Positions 1 to 12,905 of a DNA stretch of 64,000 bases are shown piece after piece. Position 1 is the first letter of the stretch, and each line of letters begins with the position of its first letter. The DNA lies in NCBI RefSeq assembly GCF_000247695.1, contig NW_004624801.1, forward strand, positions 4,744,581 through 4,808,580, given 5' to 3'. Both the position numbers and the translations under genes were made by a program. Origin of the DNA: Heterocephalus glaber (Eukaryota > Chordata > Mammalia > Rodentia > Bathyergidae). Below the pieces are notes generated by a model. The model saw nothing but the letters and a program-made list of their open reading frames with translations. It did no database searches and was not told where the DNA came from.

Positions 1-299
1 CGCCGCACTTCTTCTGCTCCAGATCCTGCTCCTAGAGGTGAGGAAGTCTCGCCAGGTGCTGGGAAGAGAGGCTCAGGTGGGGGGACCCAGGCCCATGCCA
101 CCTAGACCATCTGTTTGTTGCCTCTTGACAGCTTCGGGGGCCAGGTGAGCACGCCTGGCCAGGCTCCTCGATCTCTGCTCACTGTGGTCTATGGCAGAGA
201 CAGCCTGACCTGGGGGCTACCTGCATTCCCTGCCCCCTCCCCTGGGCCACCTCTCTCCCCATCCAGCCCCTCACCTGTGCACAAGACTCAGCGTATGTG

Positions 300-430
300 A
301 AGGGCATGGCTGGGCTTTGGAATCAGGCACACTTACTAGCTGTGTGACCTTGGGGGAGTTACCCAACCTCTCTGACCCTCTATGTTATCATGTACACTAA
401 AAAAACAGATATTTAAAGGGGTGAGATGAA
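300..430 (+). repeat. MIR-type ancient SINE
   Basis: GGAATCAGGCACACTTACTAGCTGTGTGACCTTGG followed by CAACCTCTCTGACCC is characteristic MIR core text. Confidence 0.75.
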
Positions 431-450
431 TATCAATAGGAGTTGTATTT

Positions 451-532
451 TTTTTTTCCAGTATAGGGGATTGAACTCAGGGCCTTGCATTTGCAAAGCA
501 GTCATGGAGCCACTGAGCTAAATCCCTGACCC
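451..532 (-). mobile_element. ID-type SINE
   Basis: Reverse complement of the tRNA-Ala-like ID consensus (GGGATTTAGCTCAGTGG ... TTCAATCCC) with a T-run at its left. AGGAGTTGTATT is duplicated exactly on both sides, marking a clear target site. Confidence 0.85.
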
Positions 533-1799
533 AGGAGTTGTATTATTTTATTCCTACACCCCAATAGATTATTAGGCACACCTCACTTTGGAGCCCACTC
601 TAAAAGACTATGATTGTTAAAACTGTTGATAAAGTCTTTTAGATTTCAGGCTGTGCTGGTCAGCATGGGCTTTGACTTCAAACTTCCAACTTCAAATCTC
701 CAACTACTGCCTGCTCACTGGCCTCTGATCCATGGACTGGGCCTGCCTTTTCTCAGCTCTAGGTATTTATTTTCAAAGTAATTGTTTCTACTCCCATCCC
801 TCCTCCAAACTCCCTCCCTCCTAGGGGCGTTTGGTGACTTCAGCCGTCACTATAAATCTCTTCCAATGTTCTCATGTATTTTACTCATTCAACTGGTTTT
901 ATTGAGCACCTACCATATTTCCATCATTGGCTTTCAGTGTCTTCCCCTCCTCTGACCTCATGCCATCTACCAGCTAAGGTTAGACATCAGTGGTCACACA
1001 CTGCTTGGCATTGAGCCCCCTCAAATGCTGTGCTCAGCCACAGTGGTCAAGGTGTTCTTTGTGCCTGAGCTGTCTGCCTGTATTAGTCAGTATAAGCAAT
1101 ATTAGCTCTTGTAACAAACATCCCCAGCATTTCAGCTGAAAAGCACAATACAGGGTCACTTCTTCACATCACAGTGCAATATGGGTCAGGTGGACCTCTT
1201 TCAGTTGGCGACATGCCATTCAGGCCCCTTTCATCTTGTGTTGACCCTGTCTCCAACATTGGGCCACCACAATCACCATGGCAGTGGAAGGGAGAGCGTG
1301 GGAAGGTTGTCTGAGCTCTGCATTTGTCACTTCTCTCTACTCTGCAGTGGCCAGAAGCCAGGCAGACAGTCCCAGCCAACCCACAGGCAGACTTGGAATT
1401 GCAGCCTCCCTGCATACCCAGGAAAGAGGATTCGGCACTCTGCCCACAGTCAACACAGTGTGAACTTCCTGAGGGCGAGGAGCCCACACACAACTTCCTT
1501 GTATCTCACTGAGCCTCTTCCATAACTTCCAGCCTGCTCGCCCCTCAGTCCAGCACCCTGCCTTGTACCCGAGTGCAGTACCAGAGTGCAGTGTGGACCA
1601 GCTGGTGAGTGGGCAGGACGGGCTGCTCAGAGGAGAAGGGCTGGGGCCTGGCCGAGAGCAAGTCCTGCCTGCGTTAGCACATCCCACTTCCCTGGAGCCA
1701 CACGTGGTACCTGGCTCATGGCAGTGTTCAGCAGGCATTTGTGGAATTGATGAATAGACGGATGGAAAGATTGGGAAACAGGCTCAAAAGAATGACGAT

Positions 1800-1878
1800 C
1801 AGCCGGATATTTAGCTCAATGGTGCTGCCACCTGTCTGGCAAGCGAGTTCCATCCCCAGCACCAAAAAAAAAAAAAAA
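1800..1878 (+). mobile_element. ID-type SINE
   Basis: GGATATTTAGCTCAATGG start, internal tRNA-like body, CCCCAGCACC and an A-run. AGAATGACGATCA before and AGAATGATGATCA after it form a near-perfect target duplication. Confidence 0.85.
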
Positions 1879-4321
1879 GAATGATGATCAAAGTTCAAAA
1901 AAAAAAAAAAAATGGTGGGGAAGACACGGTCCAAACCCAAGACAAGGAAGTCTTCCCAAACTTTACCTGGACCAGGAGGCAATGGCCTCCTGCCAGCCAC
2001 CAGACTGCGTCCTTGGGATCCACCCAGGCAATGACAGTGGGCAGGGTGGGGTCGCCCGAGCTGGGGTTCACCCTGGCCCAGCCCTCTGGAGTTCCCCATC
2101 CTGGGGCAGTGATGATTCCTCCCTCCTGTGATTGGGATCTTTATGAGCTGGCTTCATTGGGGTTAATTACTATTGTGGCTGGGGTGAAATAGGGAGGAGC
2201 CTGCCCTGGCCTGGGGCAGGCACGGGGATGCTGTGTTGATGGGTATGGAGCCCTGGAGGGCTGGTGCCAGATGGGGGACACACAGGGCGGGTTAGAAAGG
2301 TGCCTCCTGCCAGCCAGTTCAGCCTTTCTATGCCCCACACCTGGGTGGGTCTTTGACTCTTCCGTATCCCTCACCCTTTTGTGCCACCCCCCTAAATCAT
2401 CAAAGCCCCAGGGGGACCCACTCCCGGAGGCCACTGGCATTATTCACAGGGGTGGGGCTGGGTGAGCTGGGAGAGAAGTGGCCTGGCTCAAGGCTCAAAT
2501 CCTGGCCAGCTGAAGCTGCACTGGGGCTCTGAGCTCCCCAGGCTCCGGCAAGGACAGGGCCACCTCCATGGTGTCTCTGCATCGACCTCACCTCCAAGGA
2601 CCCTCCATCCAGCCTTCCCAGGCCTGCCTCTGTTCTGCAGGGATGAAGCCAGGTAAGTGACAGTCTAGGGAGGCAGGAAGTGAGGGGGTGGGGATGGGGA
2701 CCAGGCAGGATCTTCCAGGAACCCTGCTGACCCTTCAAGGGCTGTCAGCCTCTCCAAGTTACCCAGCAACTTAGATCCTTGAAAACCCAGGGCTGGAACC
2801 GTGGGCCTCGCAGACTCCCTATGGGTGAGCTGTTCCGGGGGAGGCCTGGTCCCTCCCCTGCATCAGGGTAGCACCACTGTCCCATGTGGGGTACAGACAA
2901 GACTGGTGGGGCCGGTACCAGGGCTGGAGGAGGAGTGAGGGCTGCAATTCTTGCACAGGGTGGAGAAAAACCAAGAGCAACGTCAAGAGCCAGGCGCTGG
3001 GCTCAGACACACCGAGGTCTGGTCCCTGCTGGGCAATCTTGACCCCTCTGAGGCTCAGTTTTCTAAGAGGGTGAGTAGGAGTGGGCACCGATGATGCTGC
3101 CCACCTCCCTGGGTTCCTGGAGAGGGCAGTAACTGTACTGTGTTCTTGTGCTGTGATTATGCATTATTATGTTGAATTGTCGACACGATTTACACCTAAC
3201 ATATATTGAAAACACCTTCACACTCTCTATTCTTCTCTCTTTGTGGCCTGTTTTCCCTCAGGTATGTGTTTCGTTGTTGTCTTTTCTTTTTCAGAATCCA
3301 GGGTCTTTTACAGACTCTTTTTTTATTAATAACTTTGAGACAGGGTCTTCCAAAGTTTTTAAGTGGCCTAGGCCAAGCTCAGACTTAAAATGCTCCTGAC
3401 TCAGCCTCCCAGCACACGCTATGGCACCCAGTGCGCACTCTCTCTCTCTGCGGGGGGGAGAGCTGGGGACTCAGGGGCGTGGCGACCTCCCCCAGCTCGG
3501 CTCTGTAGTAGAGAACAGGCTGTGCAGAAGGTGTGGCGTTTGAGGACAACCCAGCATGTCAGACTTCTCTGCCACTGGCTCAGGGATGCCCAAGCCTTGC
3601 TGATGCCCATGAGCCCACCCCAGCCCCATGTCCAGGGCTGTTCTTCCACCTGAGGAGTGTGGGGCCTGAGCTAATACTTTACATTATCCTCACAACTTGC
3701 CTGTAGTGGAGGTTTGATTCTCCCCATCTACAGCTGGGAATGGGAGGCATGGAAAGGAGAATTCACCTGGAAAGCAGCAGGGCTGTGGGTTCCAGCTGGA
3801 CCCTGCAGCCTGGGGGAGGTTCCACACCACCCCCTCAGTACCCTGGGGACCCCACAAAGTAGACTTGTCTCAGGCCCTGCCTTCTGGAACATTGGTCCTT
3901 CTCCCTCAGCCTACTACCTCCCCACAGGCGTGAGAACCCCAACAAGCCAGTCACCCACAGAGAAGTTAGGGGAAACTTTACAGGACCCCCATTCAGGATG
4001 GGGACAGTGTAAAGGAGCGGAGGGTCCAGAAACTTCAACCTTGCAGTCTGAAGGAGCTGGAACCCTAAAAATAGATAATAAGCAGGAGTCAGGGCCTAAA
4101 AATAGACTTTAGACAAAGCAAAGGAGGCCTCATGGGTGTGCGCACGTGTGTGCGTGCCCGTGCATGCACACACACACACCCCTCTCGTGGGAAGTGTGGA
4201 GGTGGTGAATCTAAGACAAATGAACAAAGCCACTTTGTAGAGACACACACTCAGCTCACAAACAGCACCTTCCAGGGATGCTCTGGACCCGCCATGCCCA
4301 CTGACAATGTCCTCACCCACA

Positions 4322-4322
<1 letters not shown>

Positions 4323-4374
<52 letters not shown>
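4323..4374. repeat. (CA)n microsatellite
   Basis: About 26 CA units with one AA interruption. Shorter CA/TG stretches occur near 4138-4180. Protein-like runs of HTHTHT and CVCVCV in all frames here are artefacts of the repeat. Confidence 0.95.
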
Positions 4375-5039
4375 GTAGCAGCCCCATTTGGGGAGATCCA
4401 GGGGAGAAGGCTCAGGGAGTGGGGTAGAAGAGGCTGGGTTAGCAGGAAAAGAGTCAGTGTTTGGGGCTCGAATCCCACTGCCCTAGGATCTCTGTGCTTG
4501 GGCTGGGGAAATGATTCAGCTGCCCATGTCGGGTGTCCTTATCCAAGAAGCGGGGCAACGGGACCATTTTCATGGCTTTGGGGAACCTGGTATGTAGAAA
4601 GTGCTAGTTTCCTGCTTAAAGGGGCAGCTAGCAGCATGCAGCATCGAGAAAGGGAGAGACCGATACCTTGGCCTGGGCACCCCCTACCAGGCCATCCCCC
4701 CTTCCTGCCCCTAGTTGCCACACCTACAGAATGGAGCTTATAGATAATGCTTGCTTGTCCTTGCCTACCTTCAACTTGAAGACCCAGTACTGGGAGGCAC
4801 AGATTCATTCTGCCAGACAGAGGAGCCTCTGGGGGGTGATGGGAGGGGTGCTGCTGTTACCCCTACTCTGTCTCCTTTCTGAGAACCCCCCTTCTCTGAC
4901 CACCAGGGGACCTCTGGGTATTGCTGGGCTGCAGTGGAGCAAGCTTCCCAATGTGTGCATCTCCAGAGGGGAGAGAGGATCCATCCAACCCTCGAACACT
5001 TGGCCAGGCAAACCCAGGGAATGAATAAGCCAGAGTGAA

Positions 5040-5252
5040 GCCAGACATGATGGGAGGCCGAGCAGAAGGTTCACAAGTTTTGAGCTCAGCCCTGGGAATT
5101 TAGCAACTTAGCAAGACCCTGTCTCACTGTGTAGTGCAGGCTGGCCTTGAACTCACTTTGTAGCCCAGCCTGGCTTCAGACTTGTGGCAATCCTCCTGCC
5201 TCAGCCTCCTGAGTGCTGGGATTATAGGCATGCAACACCAAGCCCAGCTCAA
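5040..5252. mobile_element. Two B1-type SINEs in opposite orientation
   Basis: About 5040-5130 reads as a plus-strand B1-like unit (AGCAAGACCCTGTCTCA). About 5130-5252 reads as a minus-strand unit (CAGGCTGGCCTTGAACTCAC, CCTCCTGAGTGCTGGGATTA). Together they can form a hairpin. Confidence 0.7.
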
Positions 5253-5667
5253 AAAAAATTTTTTTAAAGGGATGGGGATGTAGAACAATCCAAAGTCCCT
5301 CAATTCAATCCCGAGTGCTGGGGGATAAAAAGAAAGGCAGAGGGAGTAGAGTAGAACAAGGCCCTCAGAGTCCGGCTCTGTGGGGCTTTCTTGGCTCAGC
5401 AGTAGCATGGCCCAAGCCCTTTCTCTAGAGTGGGCAAGGACGGCTCTGAATGGACTTCTCAGACATTTCTTCCCCTCAGGCTCCGAACCCCGTGAGGCCT
5501 TGTCATTCAGCAATAAAATCCAGGTAAGGGCTCGCACAGAGGACTCGGACCGGCCAGTACAGTTCTAGAATCAAACTGACCCTGTTTGTGTTCTCACCTG
5601 CGTGTGACCTGAGCAATGGCCTAGTGTCTATCCTCAGCCTCCGTGTTCTCCTCCATCAAGCGTGTAT

Positions 5668-5780
5668 ACCATGCTGGACATGGTGGTGCACGCCCGTAAT
5701 CCCAGCACTCAGGAGGCTGAGGCAGGAAAATCGTGAGTTCAAGGCCAGCCTGGGCAACATAGTGAGACTCAGTCAAAAGA
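5668..5780 (+). mobile_element. B1-type SINE
   Basis: TGCTGGACATGGTGGTGCAC, CCCAGCACTCAGGAGGCTGA and AAGGCCAGCCTGGGCAAC are B1/7SL-derived text; a purine-rich tail follows. Confidence 0.85.
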
Positions 5781-7034
5781 AAGAGAGAAAGGGAGAAGTA
5801 AAGGAAGAAAGAGAATGAAAAGAAACAATACATAAATAATGATGATACCTTGTCATTATTAAATGAAGTTGTCGTGAGAACCACTTGAAACTACATGTCT
5901 GAAGTGCTGACACACAGCAGGTGCTCAATAAATGCTCGGATGCCATGATGAGGCTTCACTGTCGGGGAGGCAGCCTGTCCAGACTGGAGTTCTGGCTCTG
6001 CCACCTCCCAAGGATGTGGGCTTGAACATATTTTACAAACATGGCCTCTGAAAATCAGGATTGCGGAGAGGCAGATATTCCAGAGAGCGCAGCCAGACTC
6101 CATTCCCTGTAGCAAGTCTCTACCCAAACAGAGCTCTAGCAGTTTGCAGTTGCAAGCTGCACGTTAGGCACTTTTCTTCCATTCACTTCAGTGAATAAAA
6201 ACCAGAAATAACAATATTGCTGAAGCATCTGGGCCACAGTAAGTGTAGCTCTCCCTAGCAACCAGAGTCCAGACCCGGTGTGGACACCTGGGCTGCACAC
6301 CTACTCTGTGCCAGGCAATCTCACCATAGCCCCGAAGGAGAGCAAGTTGATGTCCATCTTGCAGAAGTTACATTATGTGACTTAGCTGATCTGGGACCTG
6401 AACCCAGGCCTCCTACCATTTCCCATGGAGCTCAGATGTCCCTTCAGGGCTTTTCACACTGGGTTCCCAGGGATGCCCCAGAGGCTGCCAAGGAGGTGCA
6501 GGGCTGAAGTAAGGGAAGGAGAAGGGCCTTCAAAGAGGGGCTGGGTCACAGGTTTCAGCTGACAGATGGGGCGAGAATGGGGAGAGGAATAAGGAGCTCA
6601 AGCAAGTAGGAGACAGATTCAGAGAAGGATGCCAAGAGAGACTCGGGCCTCGAGAGAAGAGGTGATATTTAGAGGAGCAGGAGAGAAGAGCAAAAGACCA
6701 GCGGCCTGGCATCATGGGGAGAAATGGGACAAAGAGAAAAACAAAAACAAAGGGAGGCAGGTGGGCTCCCTGGTTGGACAAAATGCTTCTGCCAGTCTCC
6801 CCCGCCCCCATCTTGCTGGCTGGAGACACGGAACTTTAGTCCCCTCAAACAGCCCCCAGCACTCTGATCCTGGTTATCTCTCAGTCCGGTCCCCCAAGGC
6901 AAGGGGGTGTTGTGGTCAGGGTGCTCCCGCCCCACCTCAGGCTGAGCCTGACTCCTACCCAGGACTCAGGCACACCAAGGTCAAGAGGACTCAAGATCAA
7001 AGTCATTTCACAACAAAGGCGCAAGTGCATGGGG

Positions 7035-7270
7035 GGCCCAGGCAGCACTGTGGTCAGGCACGTGAATTTCAGCATGGGGGGATCTCCCTTTGATGCCTGG
7101 CAGCTCTGTCACCTTCCAGGGCAGGTTCTATCACTGTCTTGAGTCTGTTTTCCCACCTGTAAAGTGGGGATAATAATGGTAATGTAGCATTTGCTCTATA
7201 GGCCAGGGTTGTGGTTTTATTGTGAAAGTTAAATGGCTACACAGTGCCTAACATAGCACCTGCCTCTTTA
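7035..7270 (+). repeat. MIR-type ancient SINE
   Basis: The 3' part GTAAAGTGGGGATAATAATGG is typical MIR text; the 5' part is more diverged. Confidence 0.65.
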
Positions 7271-7380
7271 TAAGCTCTCAACCCTCTGACCTTAAAAACT
7301 TGAAAGCCCAGCCCTGGGGACAGAGGCAGCCTAAGTGACCCAGGTCAGGGAACGTAAATCTTCCTTAACAAAACACTACA

Positions 7381-7458
7381 CGGCCAGGGATTTAGCTCAG
7401 TGGTTCTGCCGCTTGCCTCAAAAGCGCAAGGACCCGAGTTCAATCCCTGGTACTAAAA
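7381..7458 (+). mobile_element. ID-type SINE
   Basis: GGCCAGGGATTTAGCTCAG start and GAGTTCAATCCCTGGTAC end. AAACACTAC flanks it on both sides. Confidence 0.85.
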
Positions 7459-7723
7459 CACTACGCAACCTCTCTGTAATACTCTATCAACAGAGTGGGG
7501 CTAACATTCAGCCTCACCTGCCCCATTCCACAGGGGCAGGGAAAAGCTTTTGATAAATTATAAAATTCAGGTAGTGGCATAAGAGGGTGACGTCCCTTCC
7601 GGAAAACATCCCTGGCTCCTTTGGGCACCCCAGGAATAGCCCTGGCCTTCCCAAGCCTCCCATTGTATGGGGGTCCAGCCCTGGCTAGCTACCTATTCCC
7701 TAGCAACTGGCTGTTGTTGACAA

Positions 7724-7740
7724 TGCCCCCTAGTGGTCTG
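7724..7740 (-). promoter_or_regulatory. CTCF-like motif
   Basis: TGCCCCCTAGTGGTCTG is the reverse complement of a good CTCF core (CCACTAGGGGGCA). Sequence match only. Confidence 0.5.
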
Positions 7741-7939
7741 GCCAAGATGTCTCTTGTGCTGCCCCCAGCAAGCAAGGGTGGGCGGTGTTGGGGGGAAGGG
7801 GAGTTCATTCTCAGATTAGCCTCTGAAGCCAAGGCTGCTCCCGGGGACTATGTAGGACCCACCTACTGGGTGGTTTTGCCAACCAGAAGTGCAAGGACTT
7901 CCCTGGGGCCATTCTCAGACCAACAATAACCATGATCAT

Positions 7940-8110
7940 TATTAACTGATGTGCACTAAATATCAGGTGTGTGCTAAGTGGTGTATAAGCATTATCATTC
8001 CACCCTGCTAATAACCTATGGGGTTCACACTATTATTAAAAACGCTGATTTGATATATGAGAAAACCGAGTCAGAGAGGTGAGTAACTTACCTAAGGCCA
8101 CACAGTGGGG
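7940..8110 (+). repeat. MIR-type ancient SINE
   Basis: GTGTATAAGCATTATCATTCC, AACCTATGGGGTTCACACTA, GAGAAAACCGAGTCAGAGAGG and CCTAAGGCCACACAGTGG follow the order of the MIR complement strand. Confidence 0.7.
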
Positions 8111-8714
8111 GGGACTGACCAGTTTCCCTGTCCAGATCTGCCCTGGGTCCTGCTACTCCCCCACCTGGACTTATTCCAGAGAAGGTGATAGGAGCACTCA
8201 CTGTTGGAACAGGGGTGCTGTGCTGCTGGGGCTGGCCATAGCATGGAACAGGAGTCTGTGGGAACCACATACGGCATCTGGGGACCTAGCTCCATTTGCC
8301 CATATGACTTTGGCCAGCCCCTCCTTTCTGGGTCTCAGTTAGCTCATCTGTAAAATGAGAGGGTTGGGTCACATCCCATGGAAGCTTTTCCTGCCTCTGA
8401 TTCATTCCACACCCCCATCTCCATCAAACTGGTAGTCTCGTTTGTGGTGCATTAACTTCACAGCAGTCTAACCAAAGCTTCTTAACTTGACATCCCAGGA
8501 CCTCCTGAGACTCTTTGGCTCCATGAGCTCCTGGGAGTTGTGAGCAAATTGCATAGAAGTGTGTGCGTGTGTACTCTGTGTGTCCAAGTGTGCATATTAT
8601 TCCCTGATTCAAATCCTGAAAGGCTAAGAACCATTGATTTTTCTAAACTTTTAGCATTTCCTTAAATTTAATGTAAATTTTTAGGGAAATGAGTCAAGAA
8701 AGTTGAGTTGGAGG

Positions 8715-8795
8715 CTGGGGATGAAGCTCAGTGGTGCAGTGCCTGCCTGACAAGAGCAAAGTCCTGAGTTCTATCCCTGGTACCAAAAAAAGAAT
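8715..8795 (+). mobile_element. ID-type SINE
   Basis: GGCTGGGGATGAAGCTCAG start, CCCTGGTACCAAAAAAA end; GAAAGTTGAGT is duplicated on both sides. Confidence 0.85.
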
Positions 8796-9461
8796 GAAAG
8801 TTGAGTCCTAACTCAAGCAAGTTGACAGTAAAATTCTCTGCTTGTGTCTGAAGTCCCGCAGGCTTCCTGAAGGCTCAGCACCTACTGCCAGCCCCCAGGC
8901 TTCCACATGGAGACCCCTGACACCATTGCCTGCAGTTAATCTCTGCCTGGATGCTGAAGCTGCATCTGCCCTGTCTTGTTCTTTCGAGTTCTCCTCACCC
9001 CCTGTGCTCCCCTGGACAGTCCTGGCAAGGACAAGCAGGTCTTTCCGAAGGTAGGTGCAGTGACCAGGAGGGCCAGCAGGGGTCGCAGGGCCTGTGGGGC
9101 ATGGGTGGGTAAAATTGCAATTTGTTGGTTCCCTTGGTGGCCTGGGTATGAGGAATGGGTGGCAGCAGTCTGGAGGCCTGTTTGAGGTCTGGCAGGATGG
9201 TGCTGTCTTCCCCTCTGAGAGCCTTAGTGGAGGGAGGTGGCAAAGAACCCCTGGATGGTTGCTAGGCAACCTTCCAGTACTGACATTCTGTGGCCCTTTC
9301 TGATTGATGCTTCAGGGAGGGGACTGTCTTGTGCTTTCTTTGGCAGAAGGCTGTTTAGGGAATAGATGCCTCCAGACTTGACTGAAAGGGGCATAGGTCA
9401 CTGTCCACGCACTTAGGGGAGAAACAGACCCCTGGGAGAAAGGAAGGTTCTTAGGCATCCT

Positions 9462-9668
9462 GCCTGGCATAGTGGCACATGACTGTAATTTCAGCACTCT
9501 GGGAAGCTGAGGCAGGAGGATACAAGTTCCATCCCAGACTGGGCAGCTTAGCAAGACCCTATCTCAAAACAAAACCAAAACCAAACAAAACAAAACAAAG
9601 AGGACTGGGGATGCAGATCAGTGCGATGGCCCTGAATTCAATCCTCAGTGCCACAAAATTAAATTAAA
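9462..9668 (+). mobile_element. Composite B1 plus ID SINE
   Basis: A B1-like unit (GCATAGTGGCACATGACTGT ... CAAGACCCTATCTCA) is followed by an A-rich linker, a short ID-like segment (CTGGGGATGCAGATCAG ... TTCAATCCTCAGTGCC) and an ATTAA-repeat tail. Confidence 0.75.
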
Positions 9669-12600
9669 TTAAATTTTAAAGAATCAGGCACCCCAAGAGA
9701 CACCTTGGGTGGGGAGCGAAAGGCTTCCCAGGGGTGACAGGGCCCAGAGCCTGGGTGACAGGCAGCAGCCCTCTGGGTTAGGGCTTCTGCCGGTCTCTAG
9801 AAGAGCCCGGGCAGCCCTGGTGAAAAGAGAGACAGCATCATCCTGCCCTCGGCTGCAGCAGGTCCCCGAGTCACACCTGAAGCCTGGACCACCCTCCTTG
9901 CTCAGCAGTTGGGGACCCTCCTGGCCCTGTTCTTAATCGTCTCTCTCCAGCAGTTCCTTGTTCTAAGCCCAGCTGGCACAGCAGGCAAAGGCCCAGGGAT
10001 GCTGGAGGGGGAGGGGGTTCGTGCAGATGCTCGGAGGATGGGAGCTGGAGGACCCCTGCAAGGAACAGGACTGGTCTTCACAGGCCCACAGACCCTCTGC
10101 CCTCCCACCCTCTCACTCTGCACCCCACCCTCCTCTCACCCACAAATGACTGAAGAACAGGACACAGGCATGACAATGACATAGAACTTTCTCTGCAAAA
10201 CGTGTAATGCGCCTGGAGGTGGGGTTGGTGTATGGTGGCGGGATTCAGACCTGGCCCCTCCACGCACTGAGAAGTGGGGGTGGGGGAGAGCAGCAGCATC
10301 CGGGGCTCTCAGAGAAAGGTAAGTCGGCACTTGGGGTGGCCCAGAGGCCCAGAGGCAGGGAGAAGGGCTAGGGTGTTGGGCAGTGAGCCCTCAGTGTCCT
10401 GCAGCGGGAGAGGGACCCCCTCCTTCACAATGCCAGCTCTGGTCGTAGGCACAGATGGGCCCCTCACTTGGACAGGCCAATGAGACCTTCGGGGGCTCTT
10501 TCCCAGCCCCAGCCAAGGGGGCCCAGGGAGGAGCTGGGGGCAGTGGCCATCTCCCAGCACAGCTAACACCTGTGTGGGGTGTGCTTGTGCTCACACAGGG
10601 TCCACAGGGACTCCCACCTCTGTGACCTTGGTCTATTGGACCCGCTGAGCTGGCCCTTGTCAAATCTCATCACCACACAGAGCTGGGATACAGTGAGCTC
10701 TTCCCTGCTTCCCACCATCCATAAACATCACACAGCGGCCCAGCCCTTCCAGGCCTCAAGGGAAACCCCTCCAAACATACACTTGTGCTCATGTGCACAG
10801 GCACACCCACGCACGCGCACACACACACAACCCTAGGGCCTGGGCACAGTCCACAGTGCAGATTGCCCACATCCTCAGCCTCCCTCCTTAGGATCTGCCC
10901 ACACCCAGCCCCCGGCTGTGCTCAGCCCCTGCCTGTCTGGGCCTGGAGATTCTAAGGCAGTTGGCAGATGCCATTCTCCAGAGAGCTGTGCCCACCAGGC
11001 CTGGGGACCATAATACTGTGGCCTGTGGCCCTAGCACCATGTGTTCAGCGCCCTGGCCCTCTGGGCCTCTGAGCCAGCCTGGTCCTCCAGCTCCCACCGT
11101 GGCTGGTGGTCTTCTCTTGTGTGGGGACAGGGTGGGGGTGAAAGGGAGGGCATTTGGCTGAAGAGTCTGGTGGGAACCTCCTCTCTGGGGCTTACAGAAG
11201 GGGAGGCAGCCCAAACTCTTCCCTTCACGTAAAAAGGAGGAGGCAAGCAAGTCTCTAGCCTGAGAGGATGGGCCCCTCCAAGGAGGACTGGGGAGGGAGC
11301 AGGAAGACCGTGCACCTGAGACAGGCCGTGTTCCCCCAGCTCTGATGTCATCCAGTCCCTGGTGTGAAGCAGCCCCAACCAGGGGCTGGAGTTGTACAGA
11401 TCCACACGTGCTTCAGCGGCACTCATGTAGGGTGGCCCAGGGTCGCAGGAACCCTCGGAACTGGTGTTCTGGGATCCTCCTCTGGACACCTCCAGGCCAC
11501 ACGCTCTGCTCTGTATGTGGGCAGGCTGAGGGAGATGACCCACTTGGTCCTTGCTCCTGGGGAAGAGGGCAGCAGGGCTGGCAACTGTGGGGACCCTGCA
11601 GGCCCGTCACGGGTTGTGGCAACTTGCGATTCATTTTGGTCTCAGGAGAGGAACCCCGGGTTATCTGTGGAGGAAGAGACAGACAGAAGCAGGCCTTAGA
11701 AGACAGCCTTCAAAGGCATCGTTTTCAACAGAGGACCAGCCACTTTGATGACCCAGCCTCCCTGACGGCCAGGCTGATGGTCAGGGATGGGGGACACTGA
11801 CTCCCTGTTTCTCAAGCTGTAAAGCACACTGCTTCCCCAAACTCAGCACTGCCTGCTCCGGCCACGCAGAGTAAAGGCCACGGATTCCAAGAGTGGGGGC
11901 AGCACTGGTTGGGCTTGTGGGGTGTGGTGGGGAAGGGGAGGGGCAGGGACCAACCCACAGGAAGACCAGTATGGTGGCAGCCCTGGGGAGCTGCGGTGGC
12001 TTCGTCCTCTCCCCAGTAGCAGGGACTGCACCCAGGCTCTTCACCCTGAGGTACATCTCCAGTTAGTTTTAGTTTTATTTGGAGACAGGCCCTGCCTCAC
12101 TAAGTCACTAAACTGCTCAGGCTGGGCTTGAACCTGGGATGGTCCCTCCGCCTCCCAGTACTCTGAGAGTACAGAGGTGCCTGTGCCCAGCTTGTCTTGG
12201 CTCTTTGAACCCGACAGCTCTGCCCCCAATGCTGCTGCGGGCTCCACTGTCAACATCTGCTCCTGGTCCTGGCTGCAGGGCTGGGGACAGCAGGTAAAAC
12301 ATCTGCCTTCTGCAACTAGGCAGTTGAGACCTACTGGTTGGCACACCCTCCATCTCACAGGAGTCACCTTGTCCCCAGACGCAGGGAATGGCCTGTGTCT
12401 TCCAGAGCCACCCAGACCAGGGACCAAGCCCTACTCCACACCGAGCAGAGGCAAGGTCTGAGGCGAGTTATCTAATCCCTCAAGCCTCCATTTGCTCATG
12501 CCTCGTACAATGGTGACCTGGTCACTGCACAGGGGAGCGGCGCTTGCTTCAGGACACAACCCAGGACCTGGAAGGTGAAAGGGCTCAAAAACATCCTCTG

Positions 12601-12707
12601 ATTAGACTACCATATTTCACGGACACTAAAGACAATCATTTTCCCACATTTTGATATCTCTAGAATGGAGGCACATTTTACAGCAGCTGTGATTTTAAAA
12701 TCCTCCT

Positions 12708-12905
12708 GTCAGCCAGGTGTGATGGTGCATGCCTGTTAATCTCAGCACTCTGAGAGGCTGCAGAGAGGATCAAAAGTTCGAGTTCAGCCTGGGTAACTTA
12801 GCAAGACCCGGTCTCAAAACATGAAAAAAGGAGTTGAAGATGTAGCTCAGTGGAAAGGCCCTGGGCTCAATCCCAGGACTGCAAAAATAAATAAATAAAT
12901 AAATA
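12708..12905 (+). mobile_element. Composite B1 plus ID SINE
   Basis: A B1-like unit (AGCCAGGTGTGATGGTGCAT) is followed by an ID-like tail (GATGTAGCTCAGTGG ... CTCAATCCCAGGACTGC) and an AAAT repeat. It lies about 200 bases beyond the USH1G stop codon, within the probable 3' untranslated region or last intron. Confidence 0.75.

Larger units (their letters stand above)
1..12700. other. Left flank with no supported gene
   Basis: No open reading frame here resembles a known protein, and none has the pattern of spliced coding exons seen in the four genes to the right. The stretch holds scattered ancient MIR pieces, several ID and B1 SINEs, CA-rich microsatellites near 4.3 kb and otherwise unique intergenic sequence. 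Human FADS6 is the next gene expected on this side from remembered gene order, but I could not match its protein here. The 3' untranslated region of USH1G probably extends leftward from 13.1 kb into this stretch. I saw no convincing minus-strand AATAAA to mark its end; the one near 12.08 kb lies in a SINE-like piece. Confidence 0.6.

Noticed and set aside
1164..1738. Overlapping reading frames on both strands near 1.2-1.7 kb
   Set aside because: They look like an old interspersed repeat or chance frames; no splice-bounded exon pattern and no protein similarity I recognise.
4323..4374. CRISPR-like or tandem array possibilities at simple repeats
   Set aside because: The repeats are simple microsatellites with no spacer-repeat pattern, and the genome is mammalian.
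4132..4743. Reading frame of 203 codons with long HT repeats
   Set aside because: It is produced by the CA microsatellite and has no protein-like content outside it.
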